From Limiplasma sp958448555 (GTDB lineage Bacteria > Bacillota > Clostridia > Christensenellales > Aristaeellaceae): a stretch of DNA of 64,000 nucleotides. The stretch is from the NCBI GenBank assembly GCA_958448555.1, contig CAUDEL010000001.1:1-64000 (forward strand), written 5' to 3'. Positions 35,704 through 43,986 of the stretch are shown here, piece by piece. Position 1 is the first letter of the stretch; each line of letters starts with the position of its first letter. The notes beneath the pieces were generated by a model, which was not told the DNA's origin, searched no databases, and saw only the letters and a program-made list of their open reading frames with translations. Position numbers and translations under genes: made by a program.

Positions 35704-36780
35704 ATGAGAAAACTGACCGCTTTTGTGCTGGCTGTGATGCTGCTCGTTCCCCTGGGCGCGCTGGGAGAGGAGGCGCCGGCCGTTACGGCGAACGTGACCG
35801 CCAACGCCGTGGCCGAGAGCGAAAACGTCTACCGGGTGACCGCGCCGTATTCCGGCGTGCTCTTGCCCTTTGATCTGGAGAGCGGCGATACGGTCGCCGC
35901 CGGCGATACGCTGTTCTCCATGGACACCCTCAAGGTCTACGCCCCGGAGGACGGCGTGCTGCGCGCCGTATTCGCCGAGCCCGGCGACCTGTGCTCGGAT
36001 GTGACCACCCTGTACGGGATGATCGCCTGCATCGAGCGCACGCTTCCCCAGACCGTCGAGGCCAGCACCTCCGGCGCCTACAACGACGATGACAACAAGC
36101 TCATCCATGTGGGTGAAACCGTGTACTTCTATCAGAGCAACGACAAGGACAACGAGGGCGAGGGCCGCGTGATCGCCGTGGACGACTCCAAATACACCGT
36201 GGAAGTCACCGCGGGCGACTTTGACAACGGCGACACCATCAAGATCTTCCGCGACGAGAAGATGGGCACCAAGACCTGCATCGGTTCGGGCACCATCCGT
36301 CGCGCGGCGGACGTGGCCGTAAACGGCAGCGGCCGGGTGCTCAGCTGCGCGGTCAAGGAGGGCCAGACCGTGCGCAAGGGCCAGCTCCTCTTTGAACTGG
36401 CCGAGCAGGACGCGCAGGCCGACGTCAAGAGCGCCGAAGTGACCGCTTCCCACGCCGGCGTGGTGGAGCTGGTGGGCGCCTCCTCCGGCCAGCAGGTCTA
36501 CAAGGGCCAGCTCCTGGCCAACATTCACGACCTGAGCAGCATGAACGTCGTGGCCGAGGTCGATGAGATCGACCTGGAGCGCGTGCACGTGGGCGATACG
36601 CTCATCGTCGTCTTCGACTGCCACCCCGAGGAACAGGTGTCGGGCACGGTGAGGAGCATCTCGCAGATGGGCAACGCCAAGCAGAACGCCACCTACTACG
36701 ACGTGACCATTTCCGTCACCACCAAGTGGCAGGTGCTCCCCGGCATGAACGCGACGGTGTGGCTCAACGCCCAGCAGTAA
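35704..36780 (+). CDS. HlyD/MacA-like adaptor protein (secreted)
   Basis: 358 aa. Cleavable signal MRKLTAFVLAVMLLVPLGALGEE. Split biotinyl/lipoyl-like strands are present at 45-85 (GVLLPFDLESGDTVAAGD) and 205-240 (SAVKEGQTVRKGQLLFEL-like), then a beta-barrel part (VAEVDEIDLERVHVGD). In MacA-like systems this links the permease to the cell exterior. The coiled-coil hairpin is short. A central region (about 110-160) is acidic and atypical. GGGAGGAAG site; 19 bases after the permease. Confidence 0.82.
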   Translation: MRKLTAFVLAVMLLVPLGALGEEAPAVTANVTANAVAESENVYRVTAPYSGVLLPFDLESGDTVAAGDTLFSMDTLKVYAPEDGVLRAVFAEPGDLCSDVTTLYGMIACIERTLPQTVEASTSGAYNDDDNKLIHVGETVYFYQSNDKDNEGEGRVIAVDDSKYTVEVTAGDFDNGDTIKIFRDEKMGTKTCIGSGTIRRAADVAVNGSGRVLSCAVKEGQTVRKGQLLFELAEQDAQADVKSAEVTASHAGVVELVGASSGQQVYKGQLLANIHDLSSMNVVAEVDEIDLERVHVGDTLIVVFDCHPEEQVSGTVRSISQMGNAKQNATYYDVTISVTTKWQVLPGMNATVWLNAQQ

Positions 36781-36793
36781 CGGAGGCGCAGCG

Positions 36794-37378
36794 ATGGCGA
36801 CGGCATTTTCCCAGCGCGAGCGGGAGCGCATCCGCGAGAGCCTGCTTGACGCGGCCCTCAAAAGCGCCGCCTCCCCCGGCATGCGCCACGCCACGGTGGA
36901 CAACCTGGCCAGGGAGGCGGGCATCAGCAAGGGGGCGTTTTACCGCTTTTACGAGAGCAAGGAGCATCTGTTTCTGAGCATGCTGGAGCGCACGCACGAG
37001 GAGATGTACGGCAGCGCCGAAAAGATCCTGGCCGAGCGCACCGACCTGCCCTTGCGCGAGCGCACGATGCAGGCCATTTTGGAGGTCTTTCGCGTCGCGG
37101 AGAAGTACGACCTGATCCCCTTTATCCGCGAGGAGGTGCCCCTGCTTCTGCGCCGCCTGCCCGAGGAGGTGGTCAGCGCGCACTACACCACCGACGACGA
37201 GCGCATCAAGCGGCTCATCCTCAAGGCGGGCGCGCGGCTGACCACCAGCATGGAAACCGCCTGCGTCACCGTGCGCATGCTCATGCTCTCCATCTCCTTC
37301 CGCCGCGACGTGGGCGCCGGATTTGACGAGGCGCTGCGCCTGATGGTGGAGGGCGCATGCGACAGGGTGCTCGCTTGA
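36794..37378 (+). CDS. TetR/AcrR-family regulator
   Basis: 194 aa. N-terminal HTH (about 20-65: ATVDNLAREAGISKGAFYRFYESKEHLFLSML), C-terminal ligand domain of no recognised type. Last gene of the exporter operon, 13 bases after the adaptor with a GGAGG site, so probably a repressor of its own operon; a candidate dyad lies at 32611-32632. Confidence 0.9.
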   Translation: MATAFSQRERERIRESLLDAALKSAASPGMRHATVDNLAREAGISKGAFYRFYESKEHLFLSMLERTHEEMYGSAEKILAERTDLPLRERTMQAILEVFRVAEKYDLIPFIREEVPLLLRRLPEEVVSAHYTTDDERIKRLILKAGARLTTSMETACVTVRMLMLSISFRRDVGAGFDEALRLMVEGACDRVLA

Positions 37379-37382
37379 AAAA

Positions 37383-37408
37383 AGCCCGGACGGTTTCCCG
37401 TCCGGGCT
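37383..37408 (+). terminator. Exporter-operon terminator, proximal copy
   Basis: AGCCCGGACGG...CCGTCCGGGCT stem of 11 bp starting 4 bases after the tetR stop. It is preceded by an A-run and followed by the repeat (CAGTTTG), not U-rich. Identical to 37581-37606. Confidence 0.7.
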
Positions 37409-37580
37409 CAGTTTGTCGAAAAAGTCCGCCCACGGCGGCCTTTTCCGCCAAATGCTTAAGAAATGTTTGCGCCCAGGGGCGCAAACTCCCCGCCCGCCCG
37501 GCAAAGCCGGGCGATACGAATCCACTTTGGAGGGCCTGCGGGCCCTCCAAACCTCCCGAAAAGTATTTGTCAGCAGTCTG
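37409..37580 (+). repeat. Terminator-nested structured repeat, complete copy (172 nt)
   Basis: Starts CAGTTTGTCGAAAAAG and ends TTTGTCAGCAGTCTG. It differs from the inverted copy at 62919-63090 by about 8 of 172 bases. Internal hairpins: CCGCC/GGCGG (37426-37438), GTTTGCGCCC/GGGCGCAAAC (37465-37486), CGCCCGGC/GCCGGGCG (37495-37513) and TTTGGAGGGCC/GGCCCTCCAAA (37526-37551). The two ends are imperfect inverted repeats (about 11 of 16). No gene is supported inside. Confidence 0.85.
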
Positions 37581-37606
37581 AGCCCGGACGGTTTCCCGTC
37601 CGGGCT
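37581..37606 (+). terminator. Exporter-operon terminator, distal copy
   Basis: Exact second copy of the 26-base hairpin at 37383-37408, followed by TTTGAAA. Confidence 0.7.
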
Positions 37607-37618
37607 TTGAAACGGCGG

Positions 37619-37693
37619 TCATCGAAAGCTCGAAGCCTCTCGGTAGCGCCTGCGCTTGAGGAGAAACGGCGCAATGTTCAACATCTTCTTCAT
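37619..37693 (-). CDS. Possible 24-aa cationic small protein
   Basis: ATG at 37693 opens a short frame, MKKMLNIAPFLLKRRRYREA and then SSFR. It is a hydrophobic patch followed by a strongly basic tail. The upstream site GTGAGATGG is weak. No family recognised. The rest of the gap 37607-37923 contains no other supportable gene; the SNF2 gene follows with its own GGAGGG site. Low confidence. Confidence 0.25.
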   Translation of the reverse strand: MKKMLNIAPFLLKRRRYREASSFR

Positions 37694-37923
37694 CCATCTC
37701 ACATCCTGACCGTGATGCAAACCGCATCCGGCTGGCACTTTTCAATCAAAAGCGCCTTTGCGCCTTTCCCGGCCGTTTGCCTGACCTCCGTTTCACCCAT
37801 AGCTTGCCCCGGCGGAAGAGAAGTATTCCGCTTTTTTTCTGCGCGCAAAGGGTGGGAAAGGCAGGAAAGCGGAAACACGATCCAGAAATTTAACAGACTA
37901 GGCTTTATGATGGAGGGCGGCAC

Positions 37924-40900
37924 ATGGGGTTCCTGGAGGAAACGAGAACGGACACGGAGAGCTACCGCCAGGGGATGGAGCTGTTTCGCAGGGGGAACGT
38001 ACAGCCCGGGATCTCCGGGACGGACGCGCTGTGCTACGATGTCGGCCCGGCGGCGCAGCGGGTGAGCCTGCTTGCCTCGGGGGAGGCGAGGTGCACCTGC
38101 GGCGCGCGGGAGCAGCCCTGCGCCCATATCGTGGCCGCGACGCTGGCGGCGCAGGCGGACGGGCGGCTGAGGCGGTTTTGCCAGGAGAGCGAATTGCGCC
38201 TGGGCGAGAAGATGCTGGGCGTGCTCGGCCGCGCCATGCCCGGCGGAGAGAGCGTCCGCCTCACGCCCGCGCTGCGCCTCTATGAGGACGGGCGGGCGGC
38301 GCTGGGCCTGAGCGTGGGGCAGGAGCGGCTCTATGCGGTGAGGAACGTCGCTGATTTGCTGACGTGCTTTGCGCTGGGCGCGCCGCTTGCGCTTTCGGGG
38401 AAATTCACCTACCGCCCGTCCGTGATGCGCTTCTCGCGCGAGGACGAGCGGCTGCTGACGCTATTGATGAACCACATTCCGCTCAGGGCGGAGACGCTGC
38501 GCCAGTGGGAGGAGGGCGGCGCGCCGGCCGGGGAGCGGCCGCAGGGCCCCCAGAGCGACGGGCGCTTCGTCATCATGACGGGAGCGCTCTTGCACGGGGT
38601 GCTTCGGTATTTTGAAACGCATCCCTTCGTGCTGCTGCGCGGGGAGGAGAAAAGCGCGCAGAGCGGCATCCGCACCATGGAACTGCCGCTGTGCTTCTCC
38701 GTGGCGCTCACGCCCACGGACCTGACCGTGCAGGCCGAGGGTGTGGAGAGCCTGCGCCTGGTCAGCCCAGACGCGCGCTACGTGCTCTGGGAGGGGCGGG
38801 TGGCGCATCTGCACAGCGCGCAGGCGCGGGTATGCAGGCTTCTGTGCCAGGAGGGCCGGCGCTTCCGCTATCCCGCCCGGGAGGCGGAGGAAACGCTGGC
38901 CACGCTCCTGCCGGCGCTGTCCACGGTAGGAACCGTGGCGCCCTCGCCGGAGCTGGCCGCCCGGCTGCTGACCGCGCCCCTGAAGGCCTGCGCATATCTG
39001 GACCTCATCGGCGGCAACGTCGAGGCGCGCGTGGCGTTCCATTACGGGGACATGGTCATCGACCCCTTCGCTTCGTCACGCGGCGAGAAGCCCGTGCAGC
39101 CGCAGGACGGACGGATGCTGCTGCGCGACGGGCGCGCCGAGGGCGCGCTTTTGGACTTTTTCTCAGACGCGGGCTTCGTGGTTCGCGGCGGGCATATCGT
39201 GCTGCGGCGCTCAAAGGAGATCCTGGCGTTCTGCACCCAGGGGGTAGGGGAGCTGGGCAAGCTGTGCGAGGTGTATGCCTCCACGGCGTTTGAAAAGGTC
39301 AAGCCGCGCCGCTTCTCGGCCAGGGCTTCCTTCCATATGCGTGGCGGCCGGCTGGTGTTTGTGCTGCTGGAGGAGGGCCGGCCCGTGCCCGAGCTGCTGC
39401 CGGTCATGCGCGCCATCGCGCAGCGCCAGCAGTATGTGCGCCTCAAGACGGGCGAGTTCCTGGACGTGCGCGACATGAGCGCGCTGGCGCCGGTGGTGCA
39501 GGAATTGCTGGACGCGGCCGCGCTGGACGATCCCGCCGCGGATGACAGCGCGCGGGAGCTGAGCTTCGGCGCGTACCGCTCGGCCTACATGGTCAGCATG
39601 CTGCGCATGGCCGGGGCCGAGGTGGAGGCCGACGGTAGCGTGGAAAGCGCCATCGGGGCATTGGGCGCGGATGGCCAGGAGGGCCTGAGCTACGTCCCCG
39701 GGCGGCTGAGGCGAAAGCTCACCCCCTATCAGCAGCGCGGCTGCGCCTGGCTGCTGTCGCTGTATGAGGCGCGCATGGGAGGCATCCTGGCCGACGAGAT
39801 GGGACTGGGCAAGACCGTGCAGGTGATCGCGGCGCTCTCGGCGGCCAGGCGGCGCGACGGCGTGATGAAAAGCATGATCGTCACGCCCACTTCCCTGACC
39901 TATCACTGGCTGGCCGAGTTCAAGCGCTTTGACGAGAGCATGGTGGTGCGCGTGGTCGCCGGCCCCCGGGAGGAGCGGCGCCGTGCGATCGAGGAAATCA
40001 AACAGGACCCGTCGGTGGACGTGATCCTCATCAGCTATCCGCTGCTGCGGCGGGACATCGGCTGCCTGCGCGACATCCCCTTGCGCTTTGCCGTGCTGGA
40101 CGAGGCGCAGAGCGTCAAAAACGCGCAGAGCCAGGGGGCCGTGGCGGCCAAGGAGCTGGACGCGCAGGTGCGCGTGGCGCTCACCGGCACGCCGATGGAA
40201 AACCACACCGGGGAGCTGTGGAGCATCTTTGACTTCGCCCTGCCGGGCTATCTGGGGACGCAGGCGGCGTTTCTGAGGCGCTACGGCGGCGGGGAGCGCG
40301 CCGAGGAGCTGCGCGAGCGCATCCGGCCCTTTTTGATGCGAAGGCTCAAAAGCGAGGCGCTCGCCGGCCTGCCGCAGAAGCACGAGCAGTACCTCTACGC
40401 CGCCATGGCGCCCGAGCAGGCCCGCGTCTATGACGGGCTGATGCAGACGCTGCGCGAGCACGTGGGGCAGGCGCTGGCCGAGGGCTCGCTGCCGCGCGCG
40501 CGCATGCAGGTGCTCAGCATTTTGCTCAAGCTTCGGCAGGTCTGCTGTCATCCGCGCCTCTTCCTGCCCGATTACGACGGCGAGAGCGGAAAGATGGAGC
40601 TGCTGGTGCAGCTCGTGCACAACGCCATCGACGCCAAGCGGCGCATGCTGATCTTCTCCCAGTTTGTAGGAATGTTGCAGATGATCCGCAAGCGCCTGGG
40701 CCGCGAGGGCGTGCAGACGCTCTACCTTGACGGCCAGACGCGGCCGGACAAGCGCCAGGAGCTGTGCGACCGCTTCAACGGCGGCGAGGGGCGCGTGTTC
40801 CTGATCTCCCTGAAGGCCGGCGGGACGGGGCTGAACCTGACCGGCGCGGACCTGGTCATCCATTATGACCCGTGGTGGAACCCGGCCGCCGAGGACCAGG

Positions 40901-41097
40901 CCACCGACCGCGCCCACCGCATCGGCCAGACGCGCGACGTGGACGTGGTCAAGCTCATCACCCAGGGCACCATCGAGGAGAAGGTGACGGATCTGAGCAA
41001 GCGCAAGCGGGCGGTGTTCGACCGTGTGGTGATGGCGGGCGAGACGGAGCTCAGAAGCCTGACGGAGGAGGACATCCGGGCGCTCTTCTTCACATAA
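37924..41097 (+). CDS. SWIM zinc-finger SNF2-family helicase
   Basis: 1057 aa. The SWIM motif C-T-C-G-A-R-E-Q-P-C-A-H is at about 57-68. A bacterial SNF2-associated N-terminal region runs to about 590. Then the SNF2 ATPase: Walker A DEMGLGKTVQ (about 622), motif II DEAQ, LTGTPMENHTGELWSIFD, and helicase C with AGGTGLNLTGADLVIHYDPW and DRAHRIGQ. It is a DNA translocase thought to remodel nucleoprotein complexes. Single gene; GGAGGGCGGCAC before ATG. Confidence 0.94.
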   Translation: MGFLEETRTDTESYRQGMELFRRGNVQPGISGTDALCYDVGPAAQRVSLLASGEARCTCGAREQPCAHIVAATLAAQADGRLRRFCQESELRLGEKMLGVLGRAMPGGESVRLTPALRLYEDGRAALGLSVGQERLYAVRNVADLLTCFALGAPLALSGKFTYRPSVMRFSREDERLLTLLMNHIPLRAETLRQWEEGGAPAGERPQGPQSDGRFVIMTGALLHGVLRYFETHPFVLLRGEEKSAQSGIRTMELPLCFSVALTPTDLTVQAEGVESLRLVSPDARYVLWEGRVAHLHSAQARVCRLLCQEGRRFRYPAREAEETLATLLPALSTVGTVAPSPELAARLLTAPLKACAYLDLIGGNVEARVAFHYGDMVIDPFASSRGEKPVQPQDGRMLLRDGRAEGALLDFFSDAGFVVRGGHIVLRRSKEILAFCTQGVGELGKLCEVYASTAFEKVKPRRFSARASFHMRGGRLVFVLLEEGRPVPELLPVMRAIAQRQQYVRLKTGEFLDVRDMSALAPVVQELLDAAALDDPAADDSARELSFGAYRSAYMVSMLRMAGAEVEADGSVESAIGALGADGQEGLSYVPGRLRRKLTPYQQRGCAWLLSLYEARMGGILADEMGLGKTVQVIAALSAARRRDGVMKSMIVTPTSLTYHWLAEFKRFDESMVVRVVAGPREERRRAIEEIKQDPSVDVILISYPLLRRDIGCLRDIPLRFAVLDEAQSVKNAQSQGAVAAKELDAQVRVALTGTPMENHTGELWSIFDFALPGYLGTQAAFLRRYGGGERAEELRERIRPFLMRRLKSEALAGLPQKHEQYLYAAMAPEQARVYDGLMQTLREHVGQALAEGSLPRARMQVLSILLKLRQVCCHPRLFLPDYDGESGKMELLVQLVHNAIDAKRRMLIFSQFVGMLQMIRKRLGREGVQTLYLDGQTRPDKRQELCDRFNGGEGRVFLISLKAGGTGLNLTGADLVIHYDPWWNPAAEDQATDRAHRIGQTRDVDVVKLITQGTIEEKVTDLSKRKRAVFDRVVMAGETELRSLTEEDIRALFFT

Positions 41098-41133
41098 AAA
41101 CAGCCGGGAGGGCGGGATGCCCCTGGCGCGGGA

Positions 41134-42141
41134 TCAGGCCTGGGCGGTGCGGGAGGCGGCGCCGTGGGTTTTGAGCCAGCGCACCGTGTCCCTGACGGTC
41201 AGGCGCAAATCGCGCGGGCAGTAATGGAGCTCCGAGGTGGCCTTGTCATGCGAAAAGCGGTCGTTGCCGCCCAGGGCGTGGAGCGAATAGGCCGTGTACA
41301 GCGGCCTGCGCCCCCTCAGGCGCGCCGCGGCGGAGAGGAGCGGCGCGGCGGCGCGGGCCAGCCACAGCGGCAGCACCGGCAGCCGGCGCCCGCCGGAGCA
41401 GCGGCGCACCATATCCAGCATGTCGCGGATCTCGTAGTGGCGGTTGCTGAGGATGTAACATTCGCCCTTTTTTCCCTCAAGCGCCGCCGACAGGCAGCCC
41501 GCGGCCACGTCCCGCACGTCCACCATGTCGTAGCCGCCGCGCACGCAGGCGGGAAGCCGGCCCTCCATGTAGTCGCGGATCACCTGCACCAGATGATTGC
41601 CCGCGCTGTCATAGGGCCCCAGGATGCCCGAGGGGTGCACCACCACCGCGTCCAGGCCCGAGCGCGCGGCGTCCAGCACGAGCTGGGTGGCCTCGGCCTT
41701 GGTCTTGGCGTAGCTGCCCACCACCTGGTCCGCGGAAAAGGCGCTTACCTCGCACTGCACGCCGCCCTCCGCGTCCTCGGGGATGGCGTGGACGGAGCTG
41801 ACGTACACCAGCCGGCGCACGCCGCGGCGGCGGCAGAGAGTCACGATGTTGCGCGTGCCCTCGACGTTGACGCGCCTGAGCTCCTCATAAGGGCGATCCC
41901 CGATGTCGATCAGCCCCGCGGTATGGATCACGAGTGTGCGCGCGGGGTCGGTTCCCTCAAACAGCGCCTCCAGCGTTTCGGGACGGGTGACGTCGCCTTG
42001 AAAATAGCGCACGTTTTTGCCGCCGCGCCGCGCCTCGCCCGGCAGCACGAGCCCGCGGACCTCCCCGTCGGCCTCCTCAAGCAGCCGCACGAGGGTGCCG
42101 CCCAGATGCCCCGCCGCTCCCGTGATGATCCAGGTCAACAT
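41134..42141 (-). CDS. NAD-dependent epimerase/dehydratase family protein
   Basis: 335 aa extended SDR. TGAAGHLGGTLVRLL (about 7-21), YVSSVHA (Ser) and YAKTKAEA (Tyr/Lys) are present; it resembles dihydroflavonol-reductase or 3-beta-HSD-like clostridial enzymes. The ATG at 42141 is preferred over a GTG at 42150 because GAGGGG fits only the ATG. Divergent from a TetR gene with overlapping promoters, so it is probably the regulator's target. The substrate is unknown. Confidence 0.86.
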   Translation of the reverse strand: MLTWIITGAAGHLGGTLVRLLEEADGEVRGLVLPGEARRGGKNVRYFQGDVTRPETLEALFEGTDPARTLVIHTAGLIDIGDRPYEELRRVNVEGTRNIVTLCRRRGVRRLVYVSSVHAIPEDAEGGVQCEVSAFSADQVVGSYAKTKAEATQLVLDAARSGLDAVVVHPSGILGPYDSAGNHLVQVIRDYMEGRLPACVRGGYDMVDVRDVAAGCLSAALEGKKGECYILSNRHYEIRDMLDMVRRCSGGRRLPVLPLWLARAAAPLLSAAARLRGRRPLYTAYSLHALGGNDRFSHDKATSELHYCPRDLRLTVRDTVRWLKTHGAASRTAQA

Positions 42142-42175
42142 GTCACACACCCCTCTTTAAAAACATACAGGACTG

Positions 42176-42225
42176 TTGATTATCTTCTCTGCCTGCATTA
42201 TAATGCGGACATCGGACGGAAACAA
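42176..42225. promoter_or_regulatory. Overlapping divergent promoters sharing one -10
   Basis: Plus: TTGATT (42176-42181), 17 bp, TATAAT (42199-42204). Minus: weak TTGTTT (42220-42225), 17 bp, TATAAT (42197-42202). The shared block ATTATAAT serves both strands, between the epimerase gene and tetR. Confidence 0.6.
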
Positions 42226-42296
42226 CCGTCAGATCGGCGCCGTTTGCACGGTTTTTGAACACGGAGGGCCGAAAGTGTCCGGCGGAGGTGTAACAA

Positions 42297-42875
42297 ATGG
42301 CCAGGGACTATCGCGTGCGCGTGACCCAGAAGCTGATCCGGGAAGCGTTTACGGGCCTGCTCAAGCAAAAGCCCATCCAGAGCATCTCCATCAAGGAGCT
42401 GTGCGAGCTGGCGGGGATCAACCGAGGGACGTTTTACGCGCATTATCGGGACATCTACGATCTGAGGGAGAAGATCGAGGACGAGATGTACCGCGACGTG
42501 CTCGATGCGCTCAAGCCCCTGCTGGACGAGGGCGCGGGGGCGACGCAGCTTGAAATCACCACGGGGGTGTTCCAGTGGATGCGCGACAACCGCGACATGT
42601 GCGAGGTGATTTTGGGCGAATACGGCGACCGCCGCTTCCTGTGGAAGATGCTGGAGGTGGGGCGCATGGTCTGCGAGGAGAGCTACCGGCGGATGTTTGA
42701 GAGGGCGTCCCAGGAGCGCATCGCGTGGTTCTACGCCTACACCAGCTGGGGTTGTATCGGGCTGCTGCGCCGGTGGTTGCGCGAGGGCATGGAAACGCCC
42801 GCGAGCGAGGTCGCGGGCATCGCCGAGAGGCTGATCGGGCAGGGCATGGGCTTTCTGAGCGAGGAATCCGACTAG
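42297..42875 (+). CDS. TetR/AcrR-family regulator
   Basis: 192 aa. HTH at about 10-55 (KLIREAFTGLLKQKPIQSIS, LCELAGINRGTFYAHYRD). The ligand domain is typical of the DhaS-like subgroup with a membrane-like hydrophobic C-terminus (WFYAYTSWGCIGLLRRWL). GGAGGTG site. Its TAG stop shares CTAG with the convergent DUF362 gene. It probably regulates the divergent epimerase and itself. Confidence 0.9.
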   Translation: MARDYRVRVTQKLIREAFTGLLKQKPIQSISIKELCELAGINRGTFYAHYRDIYDLREKIEDEMYRDVLDALKPLLDEGAGATQLEITTGVFQWMRDNRDMCEVILGEYGDRRFLWKMLEVGRMVCEESYRRMFERASQERIAWFYAYTSWGCIGLLRRWLREGMETPASEVAGIAERLIGQGMGFLSEESD

Positions 42876-43960
42876 AAAAACAGGCCCTTGCGCCTTACGC
42901 CGATGGCCTGCACAGGGCACATCTCCTGGCAGCAGAAGCAGGCGATGCAGCCCCTGGAGGTCATGACGGCCTTGTGATTGACGACCTTAATCAGGTGCAT
43001 GGGACAGGACTCGGCGCAGCGGCCGCAGCCCACGCACTGCCCGGCGTCCACCTGGGGGAGCGCCCGGCCGCGGCCGAAGAAGCGGTGGAACAGCCCGTTG
43101 GCCGACAGGGCGCGCTCGCGGCCCAAAATGGCGTCGGGCAGGCGAAAGGGCGGGTCGGCGGGCTGGAGGGGATCGCCCGTCAGGACGGCGTCCCCCTCCA
43201 TCAGCCCGCGCTCGCGCGCCGCGCGCACGGTGGGCGCCATGCCGCCTGGAAGCCCCATGAGCCGCGCGGCCTGCTCGTCCAGCGCGTAGGGGGAGCGGGA
43301 GCACAGCGTCATGCCCATGTGCCGCACCTCCCCGCCGCCGGGGCCGTTGCCCTCGACGCAGTCGACGGCGTCCAGCAGCGTCACCTGGGGCGCGACGGCC
43401 TGAGCCAGGTCGAGGAGCATGTCGCAAAAGCCCGCGAGCGTGGGCCTGAGGCAGTGCCATTCCGGCTTTTTGAGGCCGGGGATGCAGCCGAAGAGGTTCT
43501 TGACCCCCGCGGTCATCACGGTCAGGCCGTGGGTCTTGAGCTTGGGGCAGTTGATGATGTAGTCGGCCTCCAGCACGGGCGTCAGGAGCGAAAAGGCGCC
43601 GCGCCTGCCGCTGGAGACGTCCGTGTTCAGCTGCAAAAGCCCCTCCAGGGGTTTCAGGCCGCACGCGCCGTAGAGGCGGTTCAGCGCCGCCGCGGTGTAT
43701 GCGCCGCCGGGGCTGTCGGCCAGGGTGATGCGCTCGATGCCGTGCGCGCGCAGCCAGCGCGCTATGGCGGCAAGGACCTCCGGGTGGGTGGTCACGGCCA
43801 GCGCCGGGTCGCGCGCCGCCAGCAGGTTGGGCTTGAGCAGCACGCGCATGCCCGGCCGGAGATCGCGCGCGACCTCCAGCGCCTCGAAATGCGCGGCCAC
43901 GGCGCGGTCCAGCAGCGCCGGGTCATAGCGGTCCGCGGCCCGGACGGATACGATGGGCAT
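42872..43960 (-). CDS. DUF362 protein with C-terminal 2[4Fe-4S] ferredoxin domain
   Basis: 362 aa. DUF362 core (about 1-290: VLLKPNLLAARDP, ADSPGGAYT, NCPKLKTHGLTVMTAGVKNLFG) followed by two ferredoxin clusters, CVGCGRCAESCP and CIACFCCQEMCP (about 305-355). This architecture is widespread in anaerobes; the function is undefined, presumably redox. AAGGAGG site. Confidence 0.9.
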   Translation of the reverse strand: MPIVSVRAADRYDPALLDRAVAAHFEALEVARDLRPGMRVLLKPNLLAARDPALAVTTHPEVLAAIARWLRAHGIERITLADSPGGAYTAAALNRLYGACGLKPLEGLLQLNTDVSSGRRGAFSLLTPVLEADYIINCPKLKTHGLTVMTAGVKNLFGCIPGLKKPEWHCLRPTLAGFCDMLLDLAQAVAPQVTLLDAVDCVEGNGPGGGEVRHMGMTLCSRSPYALDEQAARLMGLPGGMAPTVRAARERGLMEGDAVLTGDPLQPADPPFRLPDAILGRERALSANGLFHRFFGRGRALPQVDAGQCVGCGRCAESCPMHLIKVVNHKAVMTSRGCIACFCCQEMCPVQAIGVRRKGLFF

Positions 43961-43986
43961 AGGAAGCCTCCTTTTGCGGCAGGGTA

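Noticed and set aside
32961..35804. 947-aa minus-strand frame opposite the ABC exporter
   Set aside because: Shadow of the FtsX permease and ATPase; no motif.
37409..37580. Short frames across the repeat elements (also at 1-216 and 62670-63392)
   Set aside because: Arise from the repeat itself in either orientation; recurring peptide strings reflect repeated DNA, not protein conservation.
37409..37580. CRISPR-like repeats
   Set aside because: Element copies are isolated, 172 nt long and not separated by spacers.
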